Source: Acinetobacter beijerinckii CIP 110307
GTDB taxonomy: Bacteria > Pseudomonadota > Gammaproteobacteria > Pseudomonadales > Moraxellaceae
Length of the DNA stretch: 64,000 bases
Assembly (NCBI RefSeq): GCF_000369005.1
Contig: NZ_KB849764.1
Coordinates: 1-64,000 of the forward strand
Direction of reading: 5' to 3'
The position numbers were made by a program, and so were the translations under genes. The notes under the pieces were generated by a model. The model was not told the DNA's origin and did not search any database. It saw only the letters and a list, made by a program, of their open reading frames with translations. Shown here piece by piece: positions 37,615-46,697 of the stretch (within the stretch, counting starts at the first letter, position 1; every line of letters starts with the position of its first letter).

Positions 37615-38301
37615 TTATTGTTTGTACTTTGGGTTCTTTTCTGCACGTTTTAGGAGCACAAGAACAGCACCAGTACCACCTTGATTTTCTGGCGTACTGA
37701 CAAAGGCAAGTACATCACGATGTTGTCTAAGCCAGCCGTTTACATAGGTTTTTAAAATCGCTTCTGGACCTTTACCGTGAACAATTTTGATGACATTTTG
37801 ATTTTCGTCTTTAGCCATCTGAATGATTTGTAAAACTGCGGCGCGTGCTTGCTCGACAGTACAACCATGTAAATCTACAGCTTCAAACCAGCGAATTTTA
37901 CCTGCTTTTAAGTCTTCAAATACTTTGTGCTGTAAAGTTGCAATTCGATAGCTTAATGCAGCTTGGCTTGCCACAGGATTTAAAATCGCTTGAGTATCTG
38001 AAATCTCAGTGAGTTCTTGTTCAGCGCTACCTTCAGCTGCTGCACGTTTGGCCAAGGTTTGGGCATCTACTTTTTTTGAGCGTGCGGTCTGAATCTGTGC
38101 AATATTGCCATTATCAATGGGCTTAACCCCCGATAATGCTTTTTTAAAAAGCTCTGTATCTTCCAGCTCTTCAACAGCAGTAGCCTTTTGTGACTCAGCT
38201 TGTTTTGTAATCGTGTTGGATTGAGGGTTTGAGATTTGCTTTTTAAAAGCTTTCAGTAAGTTAAACTGATCTTTAGAAAGCGAGGAGTCATGTTTACTCA
38301 T
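37615..38301 (-). CDS. Smr-domain protein
   Basis: A 228-residue protein with a polar N-terminal half predicted to be disordered and a C-terminal Smr domain (about residues 135-225). The Smr signatures DLHGCTVEQARAAV and KIVHGKGPEAILKTYV are clear. Smr domains act as nucleases; the stand-alone enterobacterial protein SmrB cleaves mRNA at collided ribosomes. Whether this protein does the same is inferred, since its long N-terminal region differs. It lies upstream of folE on the same strand with an 84-bp gap. Confidence 0.88.
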   Translation of the reverse strand: MSKHDSSLSKDQFNLLKAFKKQISNPQSNTITKQAESQKATAVEELEDTELFKKALSGVKPIDNGNIAQIQTARSKKVDAQTLAKRAAAEGSAEQELTEISDTQAILNPVASQAALSYRIATLQHKVFEDLKAGKIRWFEAVDLHGCTVEQARAAVLQIIQMAKDENQNVIKIVHGKGPEAILKTYVNGWLRQHRDVLAFVSTPENQGGTGAVLVLLKRAEKNPKYKQ

Positions 38302-38460
38302 AATTTTAAGAAAATATATAAGATACGAGAGGGATGGAAAATTATAGTCTGAAACCGTGTTGATTTGAACTGAATCAGATTCATATAATTTTTTTGATCA
38401 ATGAAAGCTTAGTCGTGGTCTACTTTAAAAACAATGATTAGTTATCTAAATCACCTTATT

Positions 38461-38937
38461 TCATATTGAGGGCTTATATAGTCTATATTTTATAAAACAT
38501 TCACCGCTAAACATAATTTCACTTTCAAACTCAAATCCTAATAAATAAACTCCTTTTAATTTATTTCTTGTAGGGGGTAATAAGATCGTGATTGATTCCA
38601 TCCCCATTTCATTAAATGCTTTTCTTATAATTTCATTAAATATTTTCTTGCCTAATCCCCAGTACTTGGGATGCAACACTAATGCTAAATCAGCATCTCC
38701 ATCTTCATATTGTAAGCCACCCCAACCTGCAAATTTATTGTCGACTAGAAATGCCCAAGGACCATAACCATGGTCTTGCCATTGTTTTTCTTTTCCTTTA
38801 ACCCAAGCAAGACATTGTTTTTCATCAAATAGGCTATCTTTAGCCAAAGGCATATGTTTGAGCACTCGGTCGTTAGTTAGTAACGAAATAATGTCAGCGA
38901 TTTCAATATTACTTAGACGACAAAACTCAATATTCAA
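38461..38937 (-). CDS. GNAT-family N-acetyltransferase
   Basis: A 158-residue protein with the GNAT pattern: an N-terminal RLSNIEIADIISLLTND helix, WAFLVDNKFAGWGGLQYEDGDADLALVLHP strands, and the acetyl-CoA-binding loop KYWGLGKKIFNEII, then GMESITILLPPTRNKLKGVYLLGFEFE. It resembles ribosomal-protein (RimJ/RimL-like) acetyltransferases. The substrate is unknown. The start is TTG 38937 with AGGAA six bases upstream. The gene stands alone between AT-rich gaps of about 150 bp. Its base composition is lower in GC than neighbours, so recent acquisition is possible. Confidence 0.8.
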   Translation of the reverse strand: MNIEFCRLSNIEIADIISLLTNDRVLKHMPLAKDSLFDEKQCLAWVKGKEKQWQDHGYGPWAFLVDNKFAGWGGLQYEDGDADLALVLHPKYWGLGKKIFNEIIRKAFNEMGMESITILLPPTRNKLKGVYLLGFEFESEIMFSGECFIKYRLYKPSI

Positions 38938-39030
38938 TGTGTATTCCTAAAAATATGAATGGCACTTTATTATAAAATCTAAATGATTATTTATAATTAT
39001 TATTTTTCAAAATAAGATTGAGATATGAAA

Positions 39031-39058
39031 AAAGCCCAATCATAAAGAATTGGGCTTT
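39031..39058 (-). terminator. Terminator of trpDC
   Basis: A 10-bp perfect stem (AAAGCCCAAT / ATTGGGCTTT) with an 8-nt loop, and a T run in the minus direction, 16 bp after the trpC stop. Confidence 0.88.
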
Positions 39059-39074
39059 GTATCGAGCTATAAAT

Positions 39075-39881
39075 TTAAATCTGCTCAGGTGTTCCAAACA
39101 ATTCATTAAATGCCTGATCTGGTTTAGGCTGTTTCATAAAGCTTTCACCAACAAGGAAAGTATGAATATCATTTGCCTGCATCATTTGCACATCCGCAGG
39201 AGTGGCGATACCACTTTCAGTGACTAATACACGAGAAGCAGGCAATAACCTCTTTAAACGAATAGATGTATTCAAATCCACATCAAAAGTTTTAAGGTTA
39301 CGATTATTCACACCTAAAATGCATTGTTCAGATAATTTTAACGCACGTTCTAACTCATATTCATCATGTACTTCAACTAATACATCTAATTGATGTTCAA
39401 ATGCTGTTTTAGACATTTCTTCTAGTTGTTGGTCAGATAAACATGCCACGATTAATAAAATACAATCTGCATGTAATGCACGTGCTTCAACAACATTGTA
39501 AGGATCAATTAAAAAGTCTTTACGTAACGCTGGTAGGGCACAATGCTGACGCGCAATTGCAATATTCTCATCAGCGCCTTGGAAAAAGTCTACATCTGTT
39601 AAAACAGAGAGACATGCTGCACCTGCTTGTTCATATTGCTGTGCAATTTCCGCAGGATTAAACTCCGCACGAATCACACCCTTTGAAGGTGATGCTTTCT
39701 TAATTTCAGCAATTACAGCAGGGCGTTTATGCTGTAAAGCCTTGGCAAAACCACGAACAGGTGTTGCTTCTTTTGCCCATTGTTCTACATCATGCAAACT
39801 ACGTTGTTTCAAACGTGCAGTAAGCTCCTCATGTTTGCGGTCAACAATTTTACCTAAAATGGTATTTTGAATATCGATCAT
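39075..39881 (-). CDS. trpC: Indole-3-glycerol-phosphate synthase
   Basis: A 268-residue TIM-barrel enzyme of tryptophan synthesis. The motifs PAVIAEIKKASPSKGVIR (catalytic lysine and glutamate), LSVLTDVDFFQG, LPALRKDFLIDPYNV, VHDEYELERAL, LGVNNRNLKTFDVD and VTESGIATPADV are all present. It is a single-function TrpC without a fused TrpF domain. It follows trpD by nine bases on the same strand. trpG, usually the first gene of this set in Acinetobacter, lies about 3 kb away beyond a MOSC gene and tcyP. Confidence 0.96.
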   Translation of the reverse strand: MIDIQNTILGKIVDRKHEELTARLKQRSLHDVEQWAKEATPVRGFAKALQHKRPAVIAEIKKASPSKGVIRAEFNPAEIAQQYEQAGAACLSVLTDVDFFQGADENIAIARQHCALPALRKDFLIDPYNVVEARALHADCILLIVACLSDQQLEEMSKTAFEHQLDVLVEVHDEYELERALKLSEQCILGVNNRNLKTFDVDLNTSIRLKRLLPASRVLVTESGIATPADVQMMQANDIHTFLVGESFMKQPKPDQAFNELFGTPEQI

Positions 39882-39890
39882 GAGAAATCC

Positions 39891-40940
39891 TTAGTCAGCC
39901 TGATATTGTTTCAATGTTTTAGTAAATTCAGCCAAAATACTCATTTTTTCCAAGGCTTGACCGCCATAAAGAATATCCTGAGCAAACTCAACTGCTTGTT
40001 TATAAGTTTTGGTAATGCCAGCCACGTAAATGCCAGCAGCAGCATTGAGTGCAATCATATTTGCTGCTTTTTCACCAATTTCAGATTTATCTCGACTCAA
40101 AGCATCTTTGATCAACTTTAAACTTTCTTCTGAGCTATTTACCACTAAACCTGTAAGGGTTTGCGATGGGATACCTACTTCATCAGGTGTAAGCGTCCAT
40201 TCAGTGATTTCACCATCTTTAAGCTCAGCCACAGTAGTTGGCGCAGCAAGACTGATTTCATCTAAACCATCTTTAGAATGTACAACCATTACATGTACTG
40301 CACCGAGTTGTTTTAGAACTTCTGCGATTGGTCGGCAAAGTTCATCAGAGAACACACCAATAACAAAACGATTTACACCTGCAGGATTTGTGAGAGGACC
40401 AAGTAAATTAAAAATACTGCGAATACCTAGCTCACGGCGTGGTGCAACGGCATATTTCATAGCTTTATGATGATTCGGCGCAAATAGAAAGCCTACACCA
40501 ATTTCACGTATGCAACGTTCAGTTTGCTGCATATCTAAATCAAGTTGGATACCCATCTGTTCAAGGACATCAGAAGAACCTGATTTGCTCGATACCCCAC
40601 GATTGCCGTGCTTAGCAATTGTTGCGCCAGCGGCAGCAATAACAAAGCTAGATGCTGTAGAGACATTAAATAAATTTTGCCCATCGCCACCTGTGCCAAC
40701 AATATCAACCAAATGTGGGATATCACTGACATCAATTTTAATCGCGAATTCACGCATGATACGCGCAGCCGCAGTTATTTCATCAATACTTTCGCCCTTC
40801 ATACGCAAGCCCATCATTAATGCGCCTATTTGGGCATCAGTGGCTTCACCTTGCATGATGCCGCGCATCAAATCTTCCATTTGAGGTTGGGTGAGATGAA
40901 TATTTTTAGTAATGTGATTCAGTGCCTGTTGGATATTCAT
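39891..40940 (-). CDS. trpD: Anthranilate phosphoribosyltransferase
   Basis: A 349-residue enzyme transferring phosphoribose to anthranilate. The phosphoribosyl pyrophosphate-binding signature [18 protein letters not shown] is complete, followed by [18 protein letters not shown] and [37 protein letters not shown]. The start is taken as ATG 40940; ATG 40946 is two codons upstream and no ribosome binding site decides between them. It is cotranscribed with trpC. The 259 bp upstream, up to the MOSC gene, must hold the promoter; no leader peptide or attenuator was recognised. Confidence 0.96.
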   Translation of the reverse strand: MNIQQALNHITKNIHLTQPQMEDLMRGIMQGEATDAQIGALMMGLRMKGESIDEITAAARIMREFAIKIDVSDIPHLVDIVGTGGDGQNLFNVSTASSFVIAAAGATIAKHGNRGVSSKSGSSDVLEQMGIQLDLDMQQTERCIREIGVGFLFAPNHHKAMKYAVAPRRELGIRSIFNLLGPLTNPAGVNRFVIGVFSDELCRPIAEVLKQLGAVHVMVVHSKDGLDEISLAAPTTVAELKDGEITEWTLTPDEVGIPSQTLTGLVVNSSEESLKLIKDALSRDKSEIGEKAANMIALNAAAGIYVAGITKTYKQAVEFAQDILYGGQALEKMSILAEFTKTLKQYQAD

Positions 40941-41199
40941 AGTCATGAGTTACAGTATTAAGAATTGATTAAATTTGAAAATAGTTTGATTTGGTCGCAA
41001 TTGGTTCGGTACGACGAAGGAGTAATACTTGAGCTAAAAGCTAGTGAGTTATGTTATCAGAAAATAATGTGGATTTTATATGCTTTAAATAAAAACCTGA
41101 TGTGCTCTAAATTTAGACATATTGCTATAATTTTCTACTATCATAATCAATCAATAACAAACTTTATTTATAAATTTCTGCCTTGATGAGAATTTCGAT

Positions 41200-41994
41200 A
41201 TGTACGTCAGCCAACTTTTAAATTATCCCGTGAAATCATGTAAAGGCAATCAGCTATCTGAAATGGAAATTGATAGTTTTGGGCCAAAATGGGATCGTCG
41301 ATGGATGTTGGTTGATAGCGATGATCGTTTCGTGACTCAGCGACAAATTGCAGAAATGGGACAAATAGGGGTTAGCGTTTCTTCGGAAGATGTTTGTTTT
41401 GATTATCAGTCTGAACATATTGAGCTCAGTTTAATTGAGGCTCAAGGACATAAAGATGAGCGTCTAGTGACCGTATGGCAAGATCAGGTTAAGGGAAATC
41501 GAATTGATCATCCAGTGAATGATTGGCTCAGTGAAAAGTTAGAGAAAAAGGTACAACTGGTATATATGCCACTTGAAACGGTTCGTCAGGTCGATCCAGA
41601 ATATGCGCAACTTGGTGAGCGGGTTGGTTTTGCTGATGGTTTTCCTTTTTTGATTATAAGTGAAGCCTCTGTCGAGTTTCTTTCTGAAAAAGTTGGCTAT
41701 GCATTGGATGTACAACGTTTTAGACCAAATATTGTTATTTCAGGATGTGATACTTTTGCTGAAGACAAATGGCAGCAAATTCAAATTGGTGAGATTGTAT
41801 TTGATTTAGTTAAACCATGCTCTCGCTGTGTTATTCCGACTATTGATTTAGTTACAGGACAAAAACAGCCTGAAGTCATGCGAGCGATGCTCATGTATCG
41901 CAAACAAGGAAATAAAGTCATGATGGGGCAAAATGCATTACATCGTGGAGAAGGCGTTATACAAGTTGCACAAGAAGTTAAAATTCTCGGCTAA
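41200..41994 (+). CDS. MOSC-domain protein, YcbX-like
   Basis: A 264-residue protein with an N-terminal MOSC beta-barrel (LLNYPVKSCKGNQLSEMEIDSFGPKWDRRWMLVD) and a C-terminal MOSC domain (RFRPNIVISGCDTFAEDKWQ and FDLVKPCSRCVIPTID). The cysteine in the PCSRC segment is the expected molybdenum-cofactor ligand. YcbX-type proteins reduce N-hydroxylated compounds using molybdenum cofactor. Unlike E. coli YcbX it has no C-terminal ferredoxin domain, so an external electron donor is needed. It is convergent with tcyP and shares its terminator. The detoxification role is inferred from the family. Confidence 0.88.
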   Translation: MYVSQLLNYPVKSCKGNQLSEMEIDSFGPKWDRRWMLVDSDDRFVTQRQIAEMGQIGVSVSSEDVCFDYQSEHIELSLIEAQGHKDERLVTVWQDQVKGNRIDHPVNDWLSEKLEKKVQLVYMPLETVRQVDPEYAQLGERVGFADGFPFLIISEASVEFLSEKVGYALDVQRFRPNIVISGCDTFAEDKWQQIQIGEIVFDLVKPCSRCVIPTIDLVTGQKQPEVMRAMLMYRKQGNKVMMGQNALHRGEGVIQVAQEVKILG

Positions 41995-42023
41995 ATACAT
42001 GATTGAATACAGATTAGATAGTA

Positions 42024-42060
42024 AAAAAAGCCAATCATTGAATGAATGATTGGCTTTTTT
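42024..42060. terminator. Bidirectional terminator between the MOSC gene and tcyP
   Basis: A 16-bp near-perfect stem (AAAAAAGCCAATCATT / AATGATTGGCTTTTTT) with a GAATG loop, symmetrical so that both convergent genes can use it. Confidence 0.9.
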
Positions 42061-42074
42061 ATGAGTGAATCATC

Positions 42075-43433
42075 TTAATCGTTATTTGTAGTCTCTCTAA
42101 CACCGAGTAATTGGCTTGTTGCAACACCAGCGGTCATTGAGCCATTTACGTTTAGCGCCGTACGCCCCATATCAATTAGGGGTTCAATTGAGATAAGTAG
42201 AGCGACCAATGTAACTGGCAGCCCCATTGCAGGTAAAACAATCAAAGCAGCAAATGTTGCGCCACCACCGACACCTGCAACCCCAATTGAGCTTAAAGTC
42301 ACAATCACAACAAGCTGTGCAATCCATAAAGGGTCTAAAGGGGTGATACCAACTGTTGGTGCTACCATGACTGCGAGCATTGCAGGATATAACCCCGCAC
42401 ATCCATTTTGACCAATGGTTGCTCCGAAAGAGGCTGAAAAACTTGCAATGCCTTCAGGTACGCCCAGTTGTTTTGTTTGGGCCTCAATGTTCAGAGGAAT
42501 ACTAGCGGCACTTGAGCGGCTGGTAAATGCAAATGTTAAAACAGGAAAAACTTTCTTGAAAAAATCGATTGGATTTATACGGACAAACAGTAAAATCAAC
42601 GCATGGACGATGAACATAATCGCAAGACCGAGATAGGAAGCGACAAGAAATTCACCTAGTTTAACGATATCAGCAACATTCGCCGTCGCAACCATTTTCG
42701 CCATTAAAGCGAATACACCATACGGTGTAAATTGCATCACTAAGCGAACTAAACCAATGATTAATGCTTGTAGAGCTTCAATTCCATGTCGAATTCTTTC
42801 GCCGTTGATTGGATCTTTATCCATCAGTTTAAGTGCTGCAACCCCTAAAAAAGCAGAGAAAATTACAACACTAATAATCGCGGTTGGACGAACCCCAGTC
42901 AGATCAGCGAAAGGATTTTGAGGTAATAATGAGAGGAGTAGTTTAGGCACATCGAGGTTGGTTACTTGACCAATGTAGTCGGTTTGTAGCGCTGCAAGAC
43001 GAGCAGTTTCCTGAGAGCCTTGTACTAACCCCTCAGCCGTTAAACCAAATAAATTGGTCACACCAATCCCAACGAAAGCAGCAATTGCTGTGGTAAATAA
43101 TAAAATACCGATAACGAAGCTGCTAATTTTACCTAATGACGTGGTTTGATGAAGTTTGACAACAGCACTCAAAATCGAGATGAAAATAAGTGGCATGATC
43201 ACCATTTGTAATAGTTGAACATAACCATTTCCAACTAAATTAAACCACGTCACTGACTCTGCAATAATAGAACTGTCTGCATAAATCGTTTTTAAGCCTA
43301 GACCATAAACGATACCGACACCCATACCGATGAGCACTTTTTTTGCAAGGCTCCAATCTGGTCGATAAGTAAAAAACAATCCTGCCATGAGCAAGAAAAA
43401 TACAATAATATTCAATAAAACCAAGGTATTCAC
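42075..43433 (-). CDS. tcyP: L-cystine/sodium:dicarboxylate-type symporter TcyP
   Basis: A 452-residue membrane protein of the dicarboxylate/amino acid:cation symporter family. The sequence follows E. coli TcyP (YdjN) closely by eye: [20 protein letters not shown], the [18 protein letters not shown] loop, [29 protein letters not shown] and [19 protein letters not shown]. The transport loops with serine-rich and NGC elements are intact. It takes up cystine using an ion gradient. The start is GTG 43433, with AGGATAG as a plausible ribosome binding site. It interrupts the usual trpG-trpD-trpC order. Confidence 0.9.
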   Translation of the reverse strand: MNTLVLLNIIVFFLLMAGLFFTYRPDWSLAKKVLIGMGVGIVYGLGLKTIYADSSIIAESVTWFNLVGNGYVQLLQMVIMPLIFISILSAVVKLHQTTSLGKISSFVIGILLFTTAIAAFVGIGVTNLFGLTAEGLVQGSQETARLAALQTDYIGQVTNLDVPKLLLSLLPQNPFADLTGVRPTAIISVVIFSAFLGVAALKLMDKDPINGERIRHGIEALQALIIGLVRLVMQFTPYGVFALMAKMVATANVADIVKLGEFLVASYLGLAIMFIVHALILLFVRINPIDFFKKVFPVLTFAFTSRSSAASIPLNIEAQTKQLGVPEGIASFSASFGATIGQNGCAGLYPAMLAVMVAPTVGITPLDPLWIAQLVVIVTLSSIGVAGVGGGATFAALIVLPAMGLPVTLVALLISIEPLIDMGRTALNVNGSMTAGVATSQLLGVRETTNND

Positions 43434-43730
43434 AATAAGGCTATCCTGATTGATATTTCAGGGGGAGATATCTAAAAAATAATTTACAGATTCTATCATC
43501 CACTTACCCTGAAGCTTAATCATTCCTATGACTATACTTAATCTAAAAAATTAAAAAGGCGTCTAAATCATCTGAAAACTGTGTTTAAACTTCCTTTTAA
43601 AAACATGTGAAAAGTCGATTAATTATTGAAAAAGAATGAATTGTTTTAAATAAATGTTTGTTGTTTAATTTTAATGCTGAAAATATGATCAGTATGTATA
43701 AGTTATATATTGATTTTAGATGTTCAAAAT
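43434..43730. other. AT-rich gap upstream of tcyP
   Basis: About 300 bp without a credible gene. It holds the tcyP promoter region on the minus strand and the distal end of trpG; I see no conserved dyad, RNA structure or repeat in it. Confidence 0.6.
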
Positions 43731-43762
43731 AAAAACAGCCTATTCATTAAAATAGGCTGTTT
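43731..43762 (-). terminator. Terminator of trpG
   Basis: An 11-bp stem (AAACAGCCTAT / ATAGGCTGTTT) with an 8-nt loop and a T run in the minus direction, about 30 bp after the trpG stop. It shows that trpG ends as a single-gene unit here. Confidence 0.85.
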
Positions 43763-43790
43763 GAAGACTGAGAATTTTTAATTCTTGAGT

Positions 43791-44375
43791 TTAAGCATAC
43801 ATATCCAAGAAGTTTTTAAAAATTTGATGACCATGTTCGCTTAAAATTGACTCAGGATGAAATTGAACACCTTCAACAGGTAGTGTTTTGTGTTTCACTC
43901 CCATAATTTCTTCAATGGTTCCATCAGCTTGATTGGTCCAACAGGTAACTTCTAAGCATTCAGGTAAGCTTTCTTGTTCGATTACGAGAGAGTGATAGCG
44001 AGTTGCAGCAAAGGGTGAAGGTAAATTGCTAAAAATTCCTTTATCACTATGGTGCATATCTGACAAACGACCATGCATGACTGTTTTAGCACGGATAATA
44101 TTGCCACCGAATGCTTGTCCTATTGCTTGATGACCTAAGCAAACACCGAGCAATGGAATTTTTCCTGCAAAATGATTAATCGTTGGTATAGAAATTCCTG
44201 CTTCACTTGGGGAGCATGGGCCAGGACCAATCACTAAATATTTTGGCTGCCATCGCTCAATGTCCTCTAATGTCACTTGATCATTACGAACAACTTTTAC
44301 TTCTTGATTCAACTCGCCAAAATATTGAACGATGTTGTAAGTAAATGAGTCATAATTGTCAATCATTAGAAGCAT
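43791..44375 (-). CDS. trpG: Anthranilate synthase, glutamine amidotransferase subunit
   Basis: A 194-residue class I glutamine amidotransferase supplying ammonia for anthranilate (and often 4-aminobenzoate) synthesis. The oxyanion and nucleophile motifs GPGPCSP and [17 protein letters not shown] are intact, and the catalytic His-Glu is in [16 protein letters not shown] 44375 follows AAGG at eight bases; upstream in-frame codons lack family similarity. It is a single gene ending in its own terminator, separated from trpDC by tcyP and the MOSC gene. Supply of both tryptophan and folate by the same TrpG is common in related bacteria. Confidence 0.94.
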   Translation of the reverse strand: MLLMIDNYDSFTYNIVQYFGELNQEVKVVRNDQVTLEDIERWQPKYLVIGPGPCSPSEAGISIPTINHFAGKIPLLGVCLGHQAIGQAFGGNIIRAKTVMHGRLSDMHHSDKGIFSNLPSPFAATRYHSLVIEQESLPECLEVTCWTNQADGTIEEIMGVKHKTLPVEGVQFHPESILSEHGHQIFKNFLDMYA

Positions 44376-44725
44376 GATTATAACCTTTTGAAAATATGCA
44401 CTTAACTGTGCTATTGAATTCGATAAACTAATCCGAACGCTATGTAATTTCATCTATCTTTAACAAAAGAAGGATTATTCTAGCGATTACGGAAAATCAT
44501 CATATCAAAACAGACCATTAATGTGGGAAATTTTGAAACAAGTAGTTATTTTAGACCGAGTGATTTTCTTAAATTAAAATAACCAATTAAGTGTGAATAA
44601 TTTTTGTAATTATACACTTGAGAAAAAAAGAACAAGGTGAATGGAAAGTCTAAATGAATTGATTGGAATGATTCTAAAAAGAATGATATAAAAAGCCAAT
44701 TTATGCTAAGAATAATGGCGTAATT

Positions 44726-44772
44726 AGCACTACATTAGTTCTTTGTTATTTATATTGCACTGTTTTGGTACA
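44726..44772 (+). promoter_or_regulatory. Two NtrC-like sites upstream of glnA
   Basis: AGCACTACATTAGTTCT (44726-44742) and TGCACTGTTTTGGTACA (44756-44772) resemble the 17-bp NtrC enhancer sequences of enteric glnA, the second closely. They are about 30 bp apart and 150-200 bp upstream of the sigma-54 promoter, as expected for enhancer-type activation. A further dyad TGCATTACTAAATGCA lies at 44821-44836. Confidence 0.6.
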
Positions 44773-44918
44773 TTTTGTCTTTTTTAGGGACTCTTGCGAA
44801 AGAGTAATGTATAAATATGGTGCATTACTAAATGCAAACATTATAGTAGACATAGGACATGGAGCTTAAAGCATTTTTTCTGCAAAGAATTTCAATGTTT
44901 TAGGTATGCTTTAAAATT

Positions 44919-44937
44919 GTTGGTATGATAATTGCTA
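44919..44937 (+). promoter_or_regulatory. Sigma-54 promoter of glnA
   Basis: TTGGTATGATAATTGCT (from 44920) matches the sigma-54 consensus: GG at 44922-44923 and GC at 44934-44935 are separated by the required 10 bp. It is about 65 bp before the glnA start. With the NtrC-like sites upstream it implies induction under nitrogen limitation. Confidence 0.8.
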
Positions 44938-45001
44938 TTTATATATCAACAACTAACACGCACTTAACAGGTGCACAAAAATTTCATTGGAGCAAATGAG
45001 C

Positions 45002-46411
45002 ATGGCGAACAAGGTCCTTCAACTCATCAAAGAAAGTGGCGCAAAATGGGTCGATTTTCGCTTTACTGATACTAAGGGTAAAGAGCAACACGTAACTTAT
45101 CCTGCCGATACTATTGATGAAGATACGTTTGAAGACGGTAAAATGTTTGATGGTTCTTCAATCGCTGGTTGGAAAGGCATTGAAGCGTCTGACATGATCT
45201 TACGTCCAGATGCTGAAACAGGTTTCCTTGACCCGTTCTTTGCTGAGCCAACAGTTGTTGTGACTTGTGACGTAATTGAGCCTTCTACTGGTCAAGGTTA
45301 TGAGCGTGATCCACGTTCGATTGCTCGTCGTGCAGAAGAGTATTTAAAATCTACAGGTATTGGCGATACTGCATTCTTTGGTCCAGAACCAGAATTCTTC
45401 GTTTTTGACGAAGTGAAATGGGATATCGATATGTCTGGCGCTCGCCATACATTAATCGCTGAAGAAGCTGCATGGTCTACAGGTAAAGATTACGAAGCTG
45501 GTAACTCAGGTCACCGTCCACGTGTGAAAGGTGGTTACTTCCCAGTTCCTCCAGTTGACTCTCATCAAGACATGCGTGCTGAAATGTGTGCACGTATTGA
45601 AGACATCATGGGTCCTGGTCGTGTAGAAGTACATCACCACGAAGTTGCTTCTTGCCAATTAGAAATTGGTGTGAGCTTCAATACCTTAGTTCGTAAAGCG
45701 GACGAAGTTCAACAATTCAAATATGCAGTTTGGAACGTTGCTCACCAATATGGCAAAACAGCGACATTTATGCCTAAGCCAATGGTAGGTGATAACGGTT
45801 CTGGTATGCACGTTCACATGTCTATCTCTAAAGATGGTAAGAACTTGTTTGCTGGTGATGAATATGCTGGTTTATCAGAAATGGCATTATTCTTCATCGG
45901 TGGTGTAATCAAACACGCTCGTGCGTTGAATGCGATTACGAATCCAGGTACAAACTCTTATAAGCGTTTAGTTCCGCACTATGAAGCACCAATTATGCTT
46001 GCTTACTCAGCACGTAACCGTTCTGCTTCTATCCGTATTCCTTACGTTTCTAGCCCTAAAGGCAAGCGTATCGAAGCACGTTTCCCTGATCCATTAATGA
46101 ACCCGTACTTAGGTTTTGCTGCATTATTAATGGCTGGTCTTGATGGTATTCAAAACAAGATTCACCCAGGTGAAGCTGCTGATAAAAACTTGTATGATCT
46201 TCCTCCTGAAGAAGAAGCAAAAATCCCAACAGTTGCTCATAACTTAGAAATGGCAATTGCTGCGCTTGAAGCTGATCATGAGTTCTTATTAAAAGGCGGT
46301 GTATTCACTAAAGAAATGCTTGATGCATATATCGAACTTAAAACTGAAGATGTACGTCGTCTTAACACGACTACTCACCCAGTTGAATTTGATATGTACT
46401 ACAGCCTGTAA
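45002..46411 (+). CDS. glnA: Glutamine synthetase, type I
   Basis: A 469-residue enzyme joining ammonia to glutamate, the same length as E. coli GlnA. The glutamine synthetase signatures are intact: [17 protein letters not shown], the metal-binding [29 protein letters not shown], and [10 protein letters not shown]. The adenylylation tyrosine is in [10 protein letters not shown] (Y398). ATG 45002 was chosen because GGAG lies nine bases upstream; in-frame TTG 44987 and ATG 44996 are alternatives with worse spacing. Transcription from the sigma-54 promoter is expected, with covalent control by adenylylation. It ends in a strong terminator. Confidence 0.97.
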   Translation: MANKVLQLIKESGAKWVDFRFTDTKGKEQHVTYPADTIDEDTFEDGKMFDGSSIAGWKGIEASDMILRPDAETGFLDPFFAEPTVVVTCDVIEPSTGQGYERDPRSIARRAEEYLKSTGIGDTAFFGPEPEFFVFDEVKWDIDMSGARHTLIAEEAAWSTGKDYEAGNSGHRPRVKGGYFPVPPVDSHQDMRAEMCARIEDIMGPGRVEVHHHEVASCQLEIGVSFNTLVRKADEVQQFKYAVWNVAHQYGKTATFMPKPMVGDNGSGMHVHMSISKDGKNLFAGDEYAGLSEMALFFIGGVIKHARALNAITNPGTNSYKRLVPHYEAPIMLAYSARNRSASIRIPYVSSPKGKRIEARFPDPLMNPYLGFAALLMAGLDGIQNKIHPGEAADKNLYDLPPEEEAKIPTVAHNLEMAIAALEADHEFLLKGGVFTKEMLDAYIELKTEDVRRLNTTTHPVEFDMYYSL

Positions 46412-46424
46412 TACATCCTTATTC

Positions 46425-46452
46425 AAAAAAGCTCGCTTCGGCGAGCTTTTTT
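46425..46452 (+). terminator. Terminator of glnA
   Basis: A 12-bp perfect stem (AAAAAAGCTCGC / GCGAGCTTTTTT) with a TTCG tetraloop and T run, 14 bp after the stop codon. Confidence 0.95.
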
Positions 46453-46560
46453 ATGTCTAAACTTTTAACTATAGTATTGAATTGAAATATATTTCTAAAA
46501 TTGATATATGCTAAATGTGATTATTAAATACTTTATATGTCATTTTAGTAGATGATTTAA

Positions 46561-46697
46561 CAAAGATATTTTTTAGTAAAAGATTTTTGAATGTTTAAAA
46601 CACAGACCAAACAAAGAACAAATTCCCATCCTAATTTAAGTTAGAGTAAGATAGTCTCCAAACATCAAGTCATGAAAAACTGATAAGGAATAATATT
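46561..46697 (+). promoter_or_regulatory. ubiH leader, also present as a copy at 24425-24547
   Basis: The 137 bp before ubiH align well with the segment before the ubiH relic (shared blocks such as ACAAATTCCC, AGTTAGAG, AAGATAGTC, AAACATCAAGTCAT). It is presumably the ubiH promoter and 5' leader. The AAGGAATA before ATG 46698 is the ribosome binding site. Confidence 0.6.

Noticed and set aside
39018..40884. Several plus-strand frames over trpC and trpD
   Set aside because: They are shadows of the minus-strand trp genes, which carry full family signatures.
40965..41186. Open frame of 73 codons between trpD and the MOSC gene
   Set aside because: It starts with TTG, has no ribosome binding site, overlaps no known family and has irregular composition (many Ile, Tyr, Asn), as expected for AT-rich spacer.
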